A DNA stretch of 64,000 bases from Pseudomonadota bacterium (GTDB lineage: Bacteria > Pseudomonadota > Alphaproteobacteria > Rhizobiales > Xanthobacteraceae), in NCBI GenBank assembly GCA_023422775.1, contig JAFAGM010000023.1:1-64000 (forward strand), in the 5' to 3' direction. Both the position numbers and the translations under genes were made by a program. Below the pieces are notes generated by a model. It was given only the letters and a program-made list of their open reading frames with translations. It made no database searches and was not told the origin of the DNA. Within the stretch, counting starts at the first letter, position 1; every line of letters starts with the position of its first letter. This document shows, piece after piece, positions 55,356-62,989 of this stretch.

Positions 55356-56078
55356 CTACGCCACGCTTTCCAGAAACGCCTCTTCCGCGGCCTGGACCGC
55401 GTCGGGGGTTCCGACATGCATCCAGACGCCGTCGAGCCGCAAGCCGAACATCCGCTCCTGCTCGTTGGCGCGGTCGAACATCCTGGTCAGCGAGAACTCG
55501 CCGACGGGTGCGTCGGCAAACAGCGACGGCGACATGATCGCGGCGCCGGCATAGACGAACGGCACCACCTGATGCTCGCGGCGCTTGCGCAGCGCGCCGT
55601 CGGGCAGCATCGCGTAGTCGCCGCGGCCGGCATAGCCGATGCTGCTGGTGGTCGGTGCCATCAGCAGCAGGATGTCCATCCGCTCGGGATCGAAGGTTTC
55701 GGCCAGTCGTGTCAGGTTAGGTTGCACGCCGTCGATCCACATCGTGTCGGCGTTGACGTGAAAGAACGGGCCGCTTCCAAGCAGTGGCAGCGCCTTTACG
55801 ACGGCGCCGCCGGTGCCCAGCACCACGTCGCGCTCGTCGGAAATGATGATGCGGGGTCTGGCGCGGCTCGCGGTGTGCTGGATGATCTGGTCCGGCAGAT
55901 AGTGCACGTTGACCACGGCCTCCGTGACGCCGGCGCCGGCGAGCTTGTCCAGCACGTGATCGAGCAGCGGCTGGCCGGCGACGCGCACCAGCGGCTTCGG
56001 CATGTGGTCGGTCAGCGGCCGCATGCGCAGGCCGAGACCGGCGGCGAGGACCATGGCTTTGGTTGGCATAACGGACAT
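55356..56078 (-). CDS. murU: N-acetylmuramate alpha-1-phosphate uridylyltransferase, MurU type
   Basis: A 240-residue nucleotidyltransferase from ATG 56078 (second ATG at 56069): KAMVLAAGLGLRMRPLTDHM with PKPLVRVAGQPLLDHVLDKL is the NTP-binding core, and GTGGAVVKALPLLG follows. General annotation would be mannose-1-phosphate guanylyltransferase, but proximity to the AmgK-like kinase favours MurU, which makes UDP-MurNAc in the cell-wall recycling shortcut. Confidence 0.75.
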   Translation of the reverse strand: MSVMPTKAMVLAAGLGLRMRPLTDHMPKPLVRVAGQPLLDHVLDKLAGAGVTEAVVNVHYLPDQIIQHTASRARPRIIISDERDVVLGTGGAVVKALPLLGSGPFFHVNADTMWIDGVQPNLTRLAETFDPERMDILLLMAPTTSSIGYAGRGDYAMLPDGALRKRREHQVVPFVYAGAAIMSPSLFADAPVGEFSLTRMFDRANEQERMFGLRLDGVWMHVGTPDAVQAAEEAFLESVA

Positions 56079-56160
56079 CTGTGGCGCTTCTCGAACCATC
56101 CAATCGTGCCGCGCATCATATCACGGCGATTCGCCCAACCAGCAACTGTAGGGTTTTACA

Positions 56161-56204
56161 GCGTTTTCAAGCAAAGGGCATACCGGTTTGCCCGCGGAAA
56201 ACGC
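56161..56204. repeat. Palindromic intergenic repeat, second GCGTTTTC copy
   Basis: GCGTTTTC (56161-56168) and GAAAACGC (56197-56204) enclose AAGCAAAGGGC-CCGGTTTGC, closely similar to 45350-45393. Confidence 0.75.
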
Positions 56205-56299
56205 ATCAAAATCCAGGGTCCCGTTCTGATTCGATCAGGACCGTTACCGCTGTAGTCGCCGGGCGTGACGGCTGTACGACGCGGCCCGCGCGCTGGACT

Positions 56300-56623
56300 T
56301 CAAGCCTGGGCTTCCTCGGCCCCGCGCTTGGCCGCCTTCTTCTTCTTGTCGCCCTGCTTGAGGAAATTGACGCCGATCTGGTCGCCATTGACCCAGGCGA
56401 GTTCGCAGCGGCGGTAGGCCAGTCCCGTCGACGACAGCAGCAGGAAGAATTCCTTCAGGTGCAAACCCTCGACCGAACCCTCGACCGTCAGCTTGGCGCC
56501 GGTCTCGGAGACGTCTTCCATCACGCAGTCGCGCCGCCAGGTGCCGTCGATGCCCATCATGTGCGCGGCAAAGCCGCGCTCGAATACGACCCGATCTCCC
56601 TTGCGCCGTTCCACTGCCGCCAT
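56300..56623 (-). CDS. PilZ-domain protein
   Basis: A 107-residue protein from ATG 56623. The domain runs from VERRKGDRVVFERGFAAHMM through CVMEDVSETGAKLTVEGSVE; the RRxxR-like N-terminal arginines and the D-S-x-x-G-like motif (EDVSETGAKL) correspond to the c-di-GMP site, in a degenerate form, so binding is uncertain. The long C-terminus is Lys/Ala-rich. It sits between murU and tsaE-amgK. Confidence 0.8.
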   Translation of the reverse strand: MAAVERRKGDRVVFERGFAAHMMGIDGTWRRDCVMEDVSETGAKLTVEGSVEGLHLKEFFLLLSSTGLAYRRCELAWVNGDQIGVNFLKQGDKKKKAAKRGAEEAQA

Positions 56624-56713
56624 GACCGCAATTCCCGTGTCGAAGAAAGCCAGGGCCACGCCTGCAGCATGGCTGGTTCCACATTAGAGGTGGGCCGGCT
56701 AACAGGAAGTAAA

Positions 56714-58234
56714 TCAGGCCACGGGCGGCGGCACGTTCGCCGCATACCATTGGCGAAACGCCGCCAGCGCCGGATGCGCCAGCGAACGGCCCAGATAGGT
56801 CCAGATCCGGGGCTGGTGGCGAAGATATTGCGGCTTGCCGTCGCGCCGGTTGAGCCGGGCGAAGGTGCCGAGCAAACGTGTGTTTCGCTGCGCCGACATG
56901 ATCGCGTAGAGCTCGGCGAACCCGGCCGGATCGAAACCGGCGTCGGCCGCGCGGCGCGTGCGGATGTAGCGGGTCAGCAGCGTCAGTTCGAGCTGTTCGG
57001 GGATATCGATCCGCGCATCCTGCAGCAGCGACACCAGATCGTAGGCCGCAGGGCCCAGCACGGCATCCTGGAAATCGATCAGCCCGATGCGCCGGATGCC
57101 TTCGCGGTCGCCGAGCCAGATGATGTTGGGCGAATGAAAGTCCCGCAGCACCCAGGTCCGCGGCGCGGCGGCGGGCTTCTTCAGGAGGGCGCGCCACATC
57201 GCGCCGAACTCGTCGCACCGTTGCTGGCTTATTTCGGCGCCGCGATCCGGCAGGTACCATTCCAGCATCAGCGCGATCTCGACCAGCCATGCATCGATAT
57301 CGAATTGCGGAATGTCGTACGTCATCTGCGGCGTCAGCGGCAGCGTTTCGGGCAGGGCTTCGCGATGCAGTTCCGCCAGCATGTCGGTCGCAACCTCATA
57401 GCGATCGGCGATCGGTTGCGGCGGGTCGCCTTCGGTGATGCCGGCGCTGCCGAAATCCTCGGTGATCAGGAAGCCGGAATCGAGATCGCCGTGATGAATC
57501 GCGGGCGCCGAGAAGCCGCGGGCGCGCAGCCCGTTGTCGATGGCGACGAACGGCTTGACGTCCTCGGCGAGATGCACGGCTGCGCTGTAGGATTTTCCCG
57601 CATAGATCGGCGGGCCGTCCGGACGCCGCGGCGAATTCATCAGGATCGACGTGCCGCTGCTGCCGGTCAACCGTGCATAGGAGCGGGTCGAGGCGTCGCC
57701 GGGCATGCGTGCGCGGGCCGCGTTCAGAAAGCCGGCTTCTTCGAGGAAATTCCGCAGATTGCGCAGTCGCTCCACTTGCGCCGCGGCCTTGCCATGGCCG
57801 GTAATCGCGGCGGCGCGCGCGCTGGATCCGAGTGCGGGGCGATGGCTGAAGGCGATGTCGATGCGATCTTCGGGCAGCGCATCGGGTGCGCGCTCCGGCC
57901 ACTCGATCAGCGCCAGCGTGCCCTCGGGCAGCGGCGACAATCCGATTTCCTCCAGCTCGCTCGAATCGTTGATGCGGTAGAGATCGGCGTGAAGCAGCGG
58001 GAACGGCACGTCGTAGCTCTGCGCCAGCGTAAACGTCGGGCTTGGCACTTCGAGCGCCGGATCGTTGGCGAGATAGCGGATCATCGCCCGCGCCGCAGCG
58101 GTCTTGCCGGCGCCGAGATCGCCCGAGAGCGTGATCACGTCGCCCGGTCCGACCAGAAGCGCAAGGTCCGCCATCAAATGCGCCGTCGCGTTCTCGTTCG
58201 CCAGCGCCACGGAAAATGTCGCGGGCGCGGTCAT
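56714..58234 (-). CDS. TsaE-AmgK fusion: t6A ATPase plus anomeric sugar kinase
   Basis: A 506-residue two-domain protein. Residues 1-150: TsaE P-loop ATPase (TLSGDLGAGKTAAARAMIRY, VPSPTFTLAQSYD, HADLYRI, IEWPERAP) needed for tRNA threonylcarbamoyladenosine. Residues about 160-506: aminoglycoside-phosphotransferase-like kinase (RMPGDASTRSYARLTG, WVLRDFHSPNIIWLGDREG with catalytic Asp, GLIDFQDAVLGPAAYDLVSL) matching AmgK, which phosphorylates MurNAc and GlcNAc at the anomeric carbon. Its start overlaps the divL stop. Confidence 0.88.
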   Translation of the reverse strand: MTAPATFSVALANENATAHLMADLALLVGPGDVITLSGDLGAGKTAAARAMIRYLANDPALEVPSPTFTLAQSYDVPFPLLHADLYRINDSSELEEIGLSPLPEGTLALIEWPERAPDALPEDRIDIAFSHRPALGSSARAAAITGHGKAAAQVERLRNLRNFLEEAGFLNAARARMPGDASTRSYARLTGSSGTSILMNSPRRPDGPPIYAGKSYSAAVHLAEDVKPFVAIDNGLRARGFSAPAIHHGDLDSGFLITEDFGSAGITEGDPPQPIADRYEVATDMLAELHREALPETLPLTPQMTYDIPQFDIDAWLVEIALMLEWYLPDRGAEISQQRCDEFGAMWRALLKKPAAAPRTWVLRDFHSPNIIWLGDREGIRRIGLIDFQDAVLGPAAYDLVSLLQDARIDIPEQLELTLLTRYIRTRRAADAGFDPAGFAELYAIMSAQRNTRLLGTFARLNRRDGKPQYLRHQPRIWTYLGRSLAHPALAAFRQWYAANVPPPVA

Positions 58235-60750
58235 TCGGCGGCGTTGCGGTGGGCGTTCTGGTCGACCGGAAAGTCGCAGACGACCGTGGTGCCTTTGCCG
58301 ACCACCGAATCGACGCGCACCTTGCCGCCATGCAGTTCGACAAAGGAGCGAACCAGTGACAGGCCGAGGCCGGCGCCGCGATGCCGCGAGCCGTGGGAAT
58401 GGCTCTCGAACCAGTCGAACACCTTGTCCTTGACGTCGGACGGAATGCCGGGGCCGGCATCGCTGACGGTAAAGGTCACGCGATGATCGGTCCGCCGCGC
58501 GCTGATCGTGACCGCCGCATCATGCGGCGAGAATCCGACCGCGTTGGCGAGCAGATTGTACAGCACCTGCACGACGCGCCGCTCGTCGCCGGTGAAGTCG
58601 CCGATATCGGGGTCGATGTCGACCTTGAGCTCGATGCGGTCGGTCGCCAGCCGGTCCTGGATGCCCTCGGCGGCGGCCTCAATGGCTTTCTCGATATTGA
58701 CCGGGCCGAGCTCGAGCTTCATCGCTCCGGCATCGATGGTGGCGAGATCGAGGATGTTATTGGTGAGCGCCAGCAGCGCGTTGGTCGATTTGGTGACGTA
58801 GTCGAGATATTCCGCCTGCTTCTTCGTCAGCGGGCCGGTCGAGGGGTCGCTGAGGAAGTGGGCAAAGCCGATGATGGTGGTCAGCGGCGCGCGCAGTTCG
58901 TAGGAGACGTGGTGGACGAAATCGACCTTCATCTGGTCGGCCGTCTCCAGCGCCTCGTTGCGTTCGCGCAGCGCGCGCTCGACATTCTCGGTGTCGGTGA
59001 TGTCCTGGAACGTCAGCATGGTCGCGCCGTCGGGCAGCGGCATGGTCATGCAGTCCAGCACGCTGCCGTCCTTGCGTTCGAGCTTCAGCGAAACCTGCGC
59101 GCGGTTGTCGATCGCGGTGATCGCCTCGCGCAGCGCCCGCCAGGTCGGCGCATCGTCGAACAGCGGCATGCACCAGGCTTCCACGGTCTCGATGTGCGGC
59201 TGTTCCTTGAGCGCTTCCGCCGGCAGCTTCCACATTTTCGCAAATGAAGGGTTGAACAGCTCCACCCGGCCGTTGCTGCCGAACACTGCGACCGCTTCGG
59301 CGAGATTGTCGAGCGTCTCGTGCTGGACCCGGGTCAGCCGGTCGAACCGGCGCGCCAGGTCGAGGCTTTCGGTGACGTTGTCGAACAGATAGGTGACGCC
59401 GCCCTCGAGGTTCGGCGTGGTGACGACGCTGAGCGCGCGTCCGTCAGGCAGGAACCAGGAATAGTTCTCCGGTTCGACGGCGCGATAGGCTTCGTGCAGC
59501 TTGGCCTTCCAGGCGCGGAAGTCCGGCTGTTCGGGCAGCTTGCGCGTGGCGCGCAGCCGGTCCAGCACGCTGGAATCGTCGGGATTGGAATCGAGGAAGG
59601 CCTGGTCGAGGCTCCACAGCCGCCGGTAGGATTCGTTGTAGAAGGCGAGGCGCCGCTGGCCGTCGAACACGGCAACGCCCGATGACAGCTGGTCGAGGGT
59701 GCGGCGATGGGCTTCGGCCATCCGCTCCATGGCATCGCGCAACGCGGTCACCTCGCCGGCGTCGATGGCGATCCCGGCGCTGCCGGCGTTGAGCTTCAGC
59801 GCCTGCACGTCATAGATGCGCCGCTCGCCGCCGACCACGATCGGCAGCCGCGCGCTGAAGCTGGAGTTGTCGTTCAGCACCCGGTTCATCTCGGCACGCT
59901 GATCGTTCTCCAGCAGTTCGAGGTTGCGTTGGATGGCATCGGCAGGACTTCCGCCCTCGGTGGCCCGGACATAAGCCGCATTGGCGTAACGCAGATTGCC
60001 CTCGGCGCTCTTGGCCCATATCGGCCAGGGCGCGGCGGCGGCGAAATCGCGCAGCAGCTCGGTTTCTTCCTGCAGCGTCCTGTAGCGGAGATTGGATTCC
60101 GCGAGTTCCCGTCGCAGCCCGCCGAGTTCGCGAATCCGCACGATGGCCTGGCCGCCGATGGCGCGGCCCATGGCCTCGATGGCGCGGCCGTTCGAGGTGG
60201 AGAGATTGAGCAGAAAACCTTCGCCGGCCTCGCGCAGGGCATCGACGGCATGGTCCATCTGCAGCGCCGGTTCCGGCGGCAGCCAGGTACCGAATGCGAG
60301 GATGCGCTGCGGTGAATTGAACGCCGCGTCCTGTGCGATCAAGAGCGAGGTGTCGCCGCTGATCTGCGGCCGGTTGTCGCCCGCTGCCCAGGCGATCAGG
60401 ATCTGGGGCTCGGCGAACAGGAGGGCGCGCAACCGGTCGGCCTGCACCTGCAGGTCGGCGATATCGGCGCGGAGGCGGAGTTCGGTCCGGGTCGCCAGGA
60501 TGCGGGTGCGCATCATGAGAATGGCGGCCACGACCGTAAAGCCGAGCAGGGATAGCGACGCCGTCAGCGCCGCGAATTCCTGCTGATTGAGGTCGAGCCA
60601 TGCCGAAATCGCCCGCGTGACGGCCAGTTCGCCGGCAAGCGCGGGCTCCGGCAACGCGGTGAGGGCGGTGGCGAGCGCGATCAGGCCGTGGCGCGCCAGT
60701 GAGGTGCACGACAGCAGGTTTCGACGCATCGCCGCGACTACGCCCGACAT
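58231..60750 (-). CDS. divL: DivL-like cell-cycle kinase with tyrosine at the phosphoacceptor site
   Basis: An 839-residue membrane protein from ATG 60750: a signal-like first helix, a second helix (AALTASLSLLGFTVVAAILM), PAS domains (about residues 240-560), a dimerisation/H-box region and a GHKL ATPase domain (NLLANAVGF, SDAGPGIP, GAGLGLSLV). The H box reads HHVSYELRAPLTTI: the usual histidine is Tyr617 (codon 58900-58902). This substitution defines DivL, which in Caulobacter binds DivK and controls CckA and CtrA. Position next to tsaE supports it. Confidence 0.88.
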   Translation of the reverse strand: MSGVVAAMRRNLLSCTSLARHGLIALATALTALPEPALAGELAVTRAISAWLDLNQQEFAALTASLSLLGFTVVAAILMMRTRILATRTELRLRADIADLQVQADRLRALLFAEPQILIAWAAGDNRPQISGDTSLLIAQDAAFNSPQRILAFGTWLPPEPALQMDHAVDALREAGEGFLLNLSTSNGRAIEAMGRAIGGQAIVRIRELGGLRRELAESNLRYRTLQEETELLRDFAAAAPWPIWAKSAEGNLRYANAAYVRATEGGSPADAIQRNLELLENDQRAEMNRVLNDNSSFSARLPIVVGGERRIYDVQALKLNAGSAGIAIDAGEVTALRDAMERMAEAHRRTLDQLSSGVAVFDGQRRLAFYNESYRRLWSLDQAFLDSNPDDSSVLDRLRATRKLPEQPDFRAWKAKLHEAYRAVEPENYSWFLPDGRALSVVTTPNLEGGVTYLFDNVTESLDLARRFDRLTRVQHETLDNLAEAVAVFGSNGRVELFNPSFAKMWKLPAEALKEQPHIETVEAWCMPLFDDAPTWRALREAITAIDNRAQVSLKLERKDGSVLDCMTMPLPDGATMLTFQDITDTENVERALRERNEALETADQMKVDFVHHVSYELRAPLTTIIGFAHFLSDPSTGPLTKKQAEYLDYVTKSTNALLALTNNILDLATIDAGAMKLELGPVNIEKAIEAAAEGIQDRLATDRIELKVDIDPDIGDFTGDERRVVQVLYNLLANAVGFSPHDAAVTISARRTDHRVTFTVSDAGPGIPSDVKDKVFDWFESHSHGSRHRGAGLGLSLVRSFVELHGGKVRVDSVVGKGTTVVCDFPVDQNAHRNAAE

Positions 60751-61055
60751 TATTTGCCCCAAAAACGCACGACTGCAGGCCCGGCCCTTACCCCCAGCGC
60801 ATAATCCGCCAAAGTGTTGGCGGTTTGGCGATGAGATTATGCGCCAGCTATAAAGACTTAGAGCACGCCCGGACGCAAAACCGGTCCCACTTCTTGCGGT
60901 CGCGCTCTGCTCGAATCAATTGAGAGTATCCCCTTCGGGAGTCGGCCGGTAAGAGTCCAGATCGTGAACGCAAAACTGCCTGTGAAAAAACCACCGCCGA
61001 AACCGGCGATGTCGGACCTTGCCGACCAATTCGGTGTTTTTGATGGTGTTTTTGC
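60751..61055. other. divL-dut intergenic region with a palindromic repeat
   Basis: About 305 bp without a gene. GAGCACGCCCGG at 60861 and GGTCGCGCTC ending at 60907, with ACCGGTCCCAC in the middle, form an imperfect palindrome that resembles a rhizobial repeat. The upstream part may hold the divL promoter. Confidence 0.5.
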
Positions 61056-61514
61056 TCAGCGCCCGGTCGAACCGAAGCCGCCGCTGCCGCGGTCGGTCGT
61101 CGACAATGACGCGACCGGCACAAGCTCTGCCTGCACCACCGGTGCGATCACCATCTGCGCGATACGTTCGCCGCGCCGGATCGGAAACGGCGCCTCGCCA
61201 TGGTTGATCAGCAGCACGTTGATCTCGCCGCGGTAATCTGCGTCGACGGTCCCGGGCGAGTTCAGGACGGTGACGCCGTGTTTGGCGGCAAGCCCGGAGC
61301 GCGGCCGCACCTGCGCTTCATAGCCCGGCGGCAGCGCGATCGTCAGCGCGGTCGGCACCATCGCGTACTTTCCGGGCGGCAGGATCAGCGGCGTGTCCGC
61401 CGGCACCGCCGCGAGCAGATCGAGCCCGGCGGCATCGGCGCTCTGGTAGGCCGGCAGCGCCAGGCCCTCGCCGTGCGGCAGTTGACGGATATCGACCCTG
61501 ACTGTCGCGTTCAC
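61056..61514 (-). CDS. dut: dUTP diphosphatase
   Basis: A 152-residue trimeric dUTPase with all five motifs: SADAAGLDLLA, YEAQVRPRSGLAAKHG, LNSPGTVDADYRGEI (uracil recognition), RGERIAQMVIA and the C-terminal RGSGGFGSTG. It keeps uracil out of DNA and makes dUMP. The start overlaps the coaBC stop by 4 bp. Confidence 0.96.
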   Translation of the reverse strand: MNATVRVDIRQLPHGEGLALPAYQSADAAGLDLLAAVPADTPLILPPGKYAMVPTALTIALPPGYEAQVRPRSGLAAKHGVTVLNSPGTVDADYRGEINVLLINHGEAPFPIRRGERIAQMVIAPVVQAELVPVASLSTTDRGSGGFGSTGR

Positions 61515-62935
61515 GAATTCGGCTCCACGGTCTTTGCGATTTTCGCGACCAGTTCGGTCGCGACCTGTTCCTTGGTCATCACGGGCCAGGAATCAACGTT
61601 GATATCCTTGCCGTCGCGCGTCAGCAGGTGGACGGTGTTGCGGTCGCCGCCCATCACGCCGGTCGCGGGCGAAACGTCGTTGGCGACGATCCAGTCGCAG
61701 CCCTTGCGCGCGATCTTGGCCCTGGCGTTGTCGATCAGGTGCTCGGTCTCGGCGGCAAAGCCGATGACCAGCGGCGGGCGCTTGTCCTTCAGCTTCGAGA
61801 TCGTGGCCAGGATGTCCGGGTTTTCCACCAGTGCGAGCTGCGGCATGCCGGCGGAGGTTTTCTTCAGCTTCTGCTCGCCTTCATTGGCGACGCGCCAGTC
61901 GGCAACGGCCGCAGCGAAGATCGCGATATCGGCCGGCAAGGCGGCCTCCACCCGGTGCAGCATGTCGCGCGCCGATTCCACCCGGATCACCGTGACGCCG
62001 GCGGGATCGCGCAATTCCACCGGGCCGGAGACCAGCGTAACGTCGGCGCCCGCGGCCTGCGCCGCGGCGGCGATGGCAAAACCCTGCTTGCCGGAAGAAC
62101 GATTGGCGATGTAGCGCACGGGATCGATCGGCTCATGCGTCGGTCCCGCCGTGATCAGCACGCGCTTCCCGGCGAGGGGGCGAGGGCGCGGCGGGCGGAG
62201 AATGTCGATGGCTGCGGCTGCGATCTCGACGGCCTCCGACATCCTCCCGACGCCGGCTTCGCCGGCCTCGGCCATCTCGCCGGCGTTGGGTCCGATCATG
62301 TGGACGCCGTCACGCCGGAGTTGCAGCACGTTGCGGCGGGTGGCGGCGTTGTTCCACATCAGCGGGTTCATCGCCGGCGCCAGCAGGATCGGCCGGTCGG
62401 CCGCCAGCAGGATCGCGCTGGCGAGATCGTCGGCGAGACCATTCGCCATCTTCGCCATCAGGTCGGCAGTCGCGGGCGCCACCACGATCAGATCGCACTC
62501 GCGCGCCAGCCGGATGTGGCCGGCGTCGAATTCGCTGCCGGGGTCGAACAGGTCCGTATAGACGCGCTCATGCGACAGCGCGCTGGCGGAAAGCGGGGTC
62601 ACGAATTGCTGCGCGGCATGGGTCAGCACGCAGCGGACGTCGACGTGCCGCTCCTTCAGCCGCCGGATCAGTTCCAGCGATTTGAAGGCCGCGATGCCGC
62701 CGCCGATGATGAGCGTAACACTGGTCTGGCCGACGGGATTGGTGCGCTCGACGCCCGGCCGATCTGCCGGAGCAGGCGATGGGGCGGACGGCGCGGCCGG
62801 CACCGGGCTACCCTCGCAGTACTCCCGCAGGATCACCCGGACCTCCTCCTCGACCGAGCGGCCGTTCCTGGCCGAGCGGAGCCGCAAATAGGACTTGATG
62901 GCATCGTCGAGCTTGCGGATGGTCAGGCTGGCCAT
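61511..62935 (-). CDS. coaBC: CoaBC with an N-terminal FitA-like ribbon-helix-helix domain
   Basis: A 474-residue protein from ATG 62935 (GGAGG five bases upstream). Residues 1-45 (MASLTIRKLDDAIKSYLRLR, then GRSVEEEVRVILREY) form a ribbon-helix-helix domain like FitA/VapB antitoxins, followed by a Pro/Ala-rich linker. The rest is standard: CoaC (GGGIAAFKSLELIRRL, HIRLARECDLIVVAPATADL, APAMNPLMWNN) and CoaB (ITAGPTHEPIDPVRYIANRS). CoaBC makes 4'-phosphopantetheine for coenzyme A. A DNA-binding domain on this enzyme is unusual; overlapping inverted repeats lie just upstream. Confidence 0.92.
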   Translation of the reverse strand: MASLTIRKLDDAIKSYLRLRSARNGRSVEEEVRVILREYCEGSPVPAAPSAPSPAPADRPGVERTNPVGQTSVTLIIGGGIAAFKSLELIRRLKERHVDVRCVLTHAAQQFVTPLSASALSHERVYTDLFDPGSEFDAGHIRLARECDLIVVAPATADLMAKMANGLADDLASAILLAADRPILLAPAMNPLMWNNAATRRNVLQLRRDGVHMIGPNAGEMAEAGEAGVGRMSEAVEIAAAAIDILRPPRPRPLAGKRVLITAGPTHEPIDPVRYIANRSSGKQGFAIAAAAQAAGADVTLVSGPVELRDPAGVTVIRVESARDMLHRVEAALPADIAIFAAAVADWRVANEGEQKLKKTSAGMPQLALVENPDILATISKLKDKRPPLVIGFAAETEHLIDNARAKIARKGCDWIVANDVSPATGVMGGDRNTVHLLTRDGKDINVDSWPVMTKEQVATELVAKIAKTVEPNS

Positions 62936-62948
62936 GGGGCCTCCGGCG

Positions 62949-62979
62949 CAATGTGCCATCAATGCTAGCACATTGTGCT
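62949..62979 (-). promoter_or_regulatory. Overlapping palindromes before coaBC, possible RHH operator
   Basis: CAATGTGC (62949-62956) and GCACATTG (62968-62975) are 8-bp inverted arms 11 bp apart; AGCACA-T-TGTGCT (62967-62979) is a second perfect palindrome sharing one arm. Three TGTGC/GCACA half-sites result, in the 54-bp gap between ubiB and coaBC. RHH antitoxins bind such operators to autoregulate; this is a prediction. Confidence 0.5.
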
Positions 62980-62989
62980 GTCACTGCAA

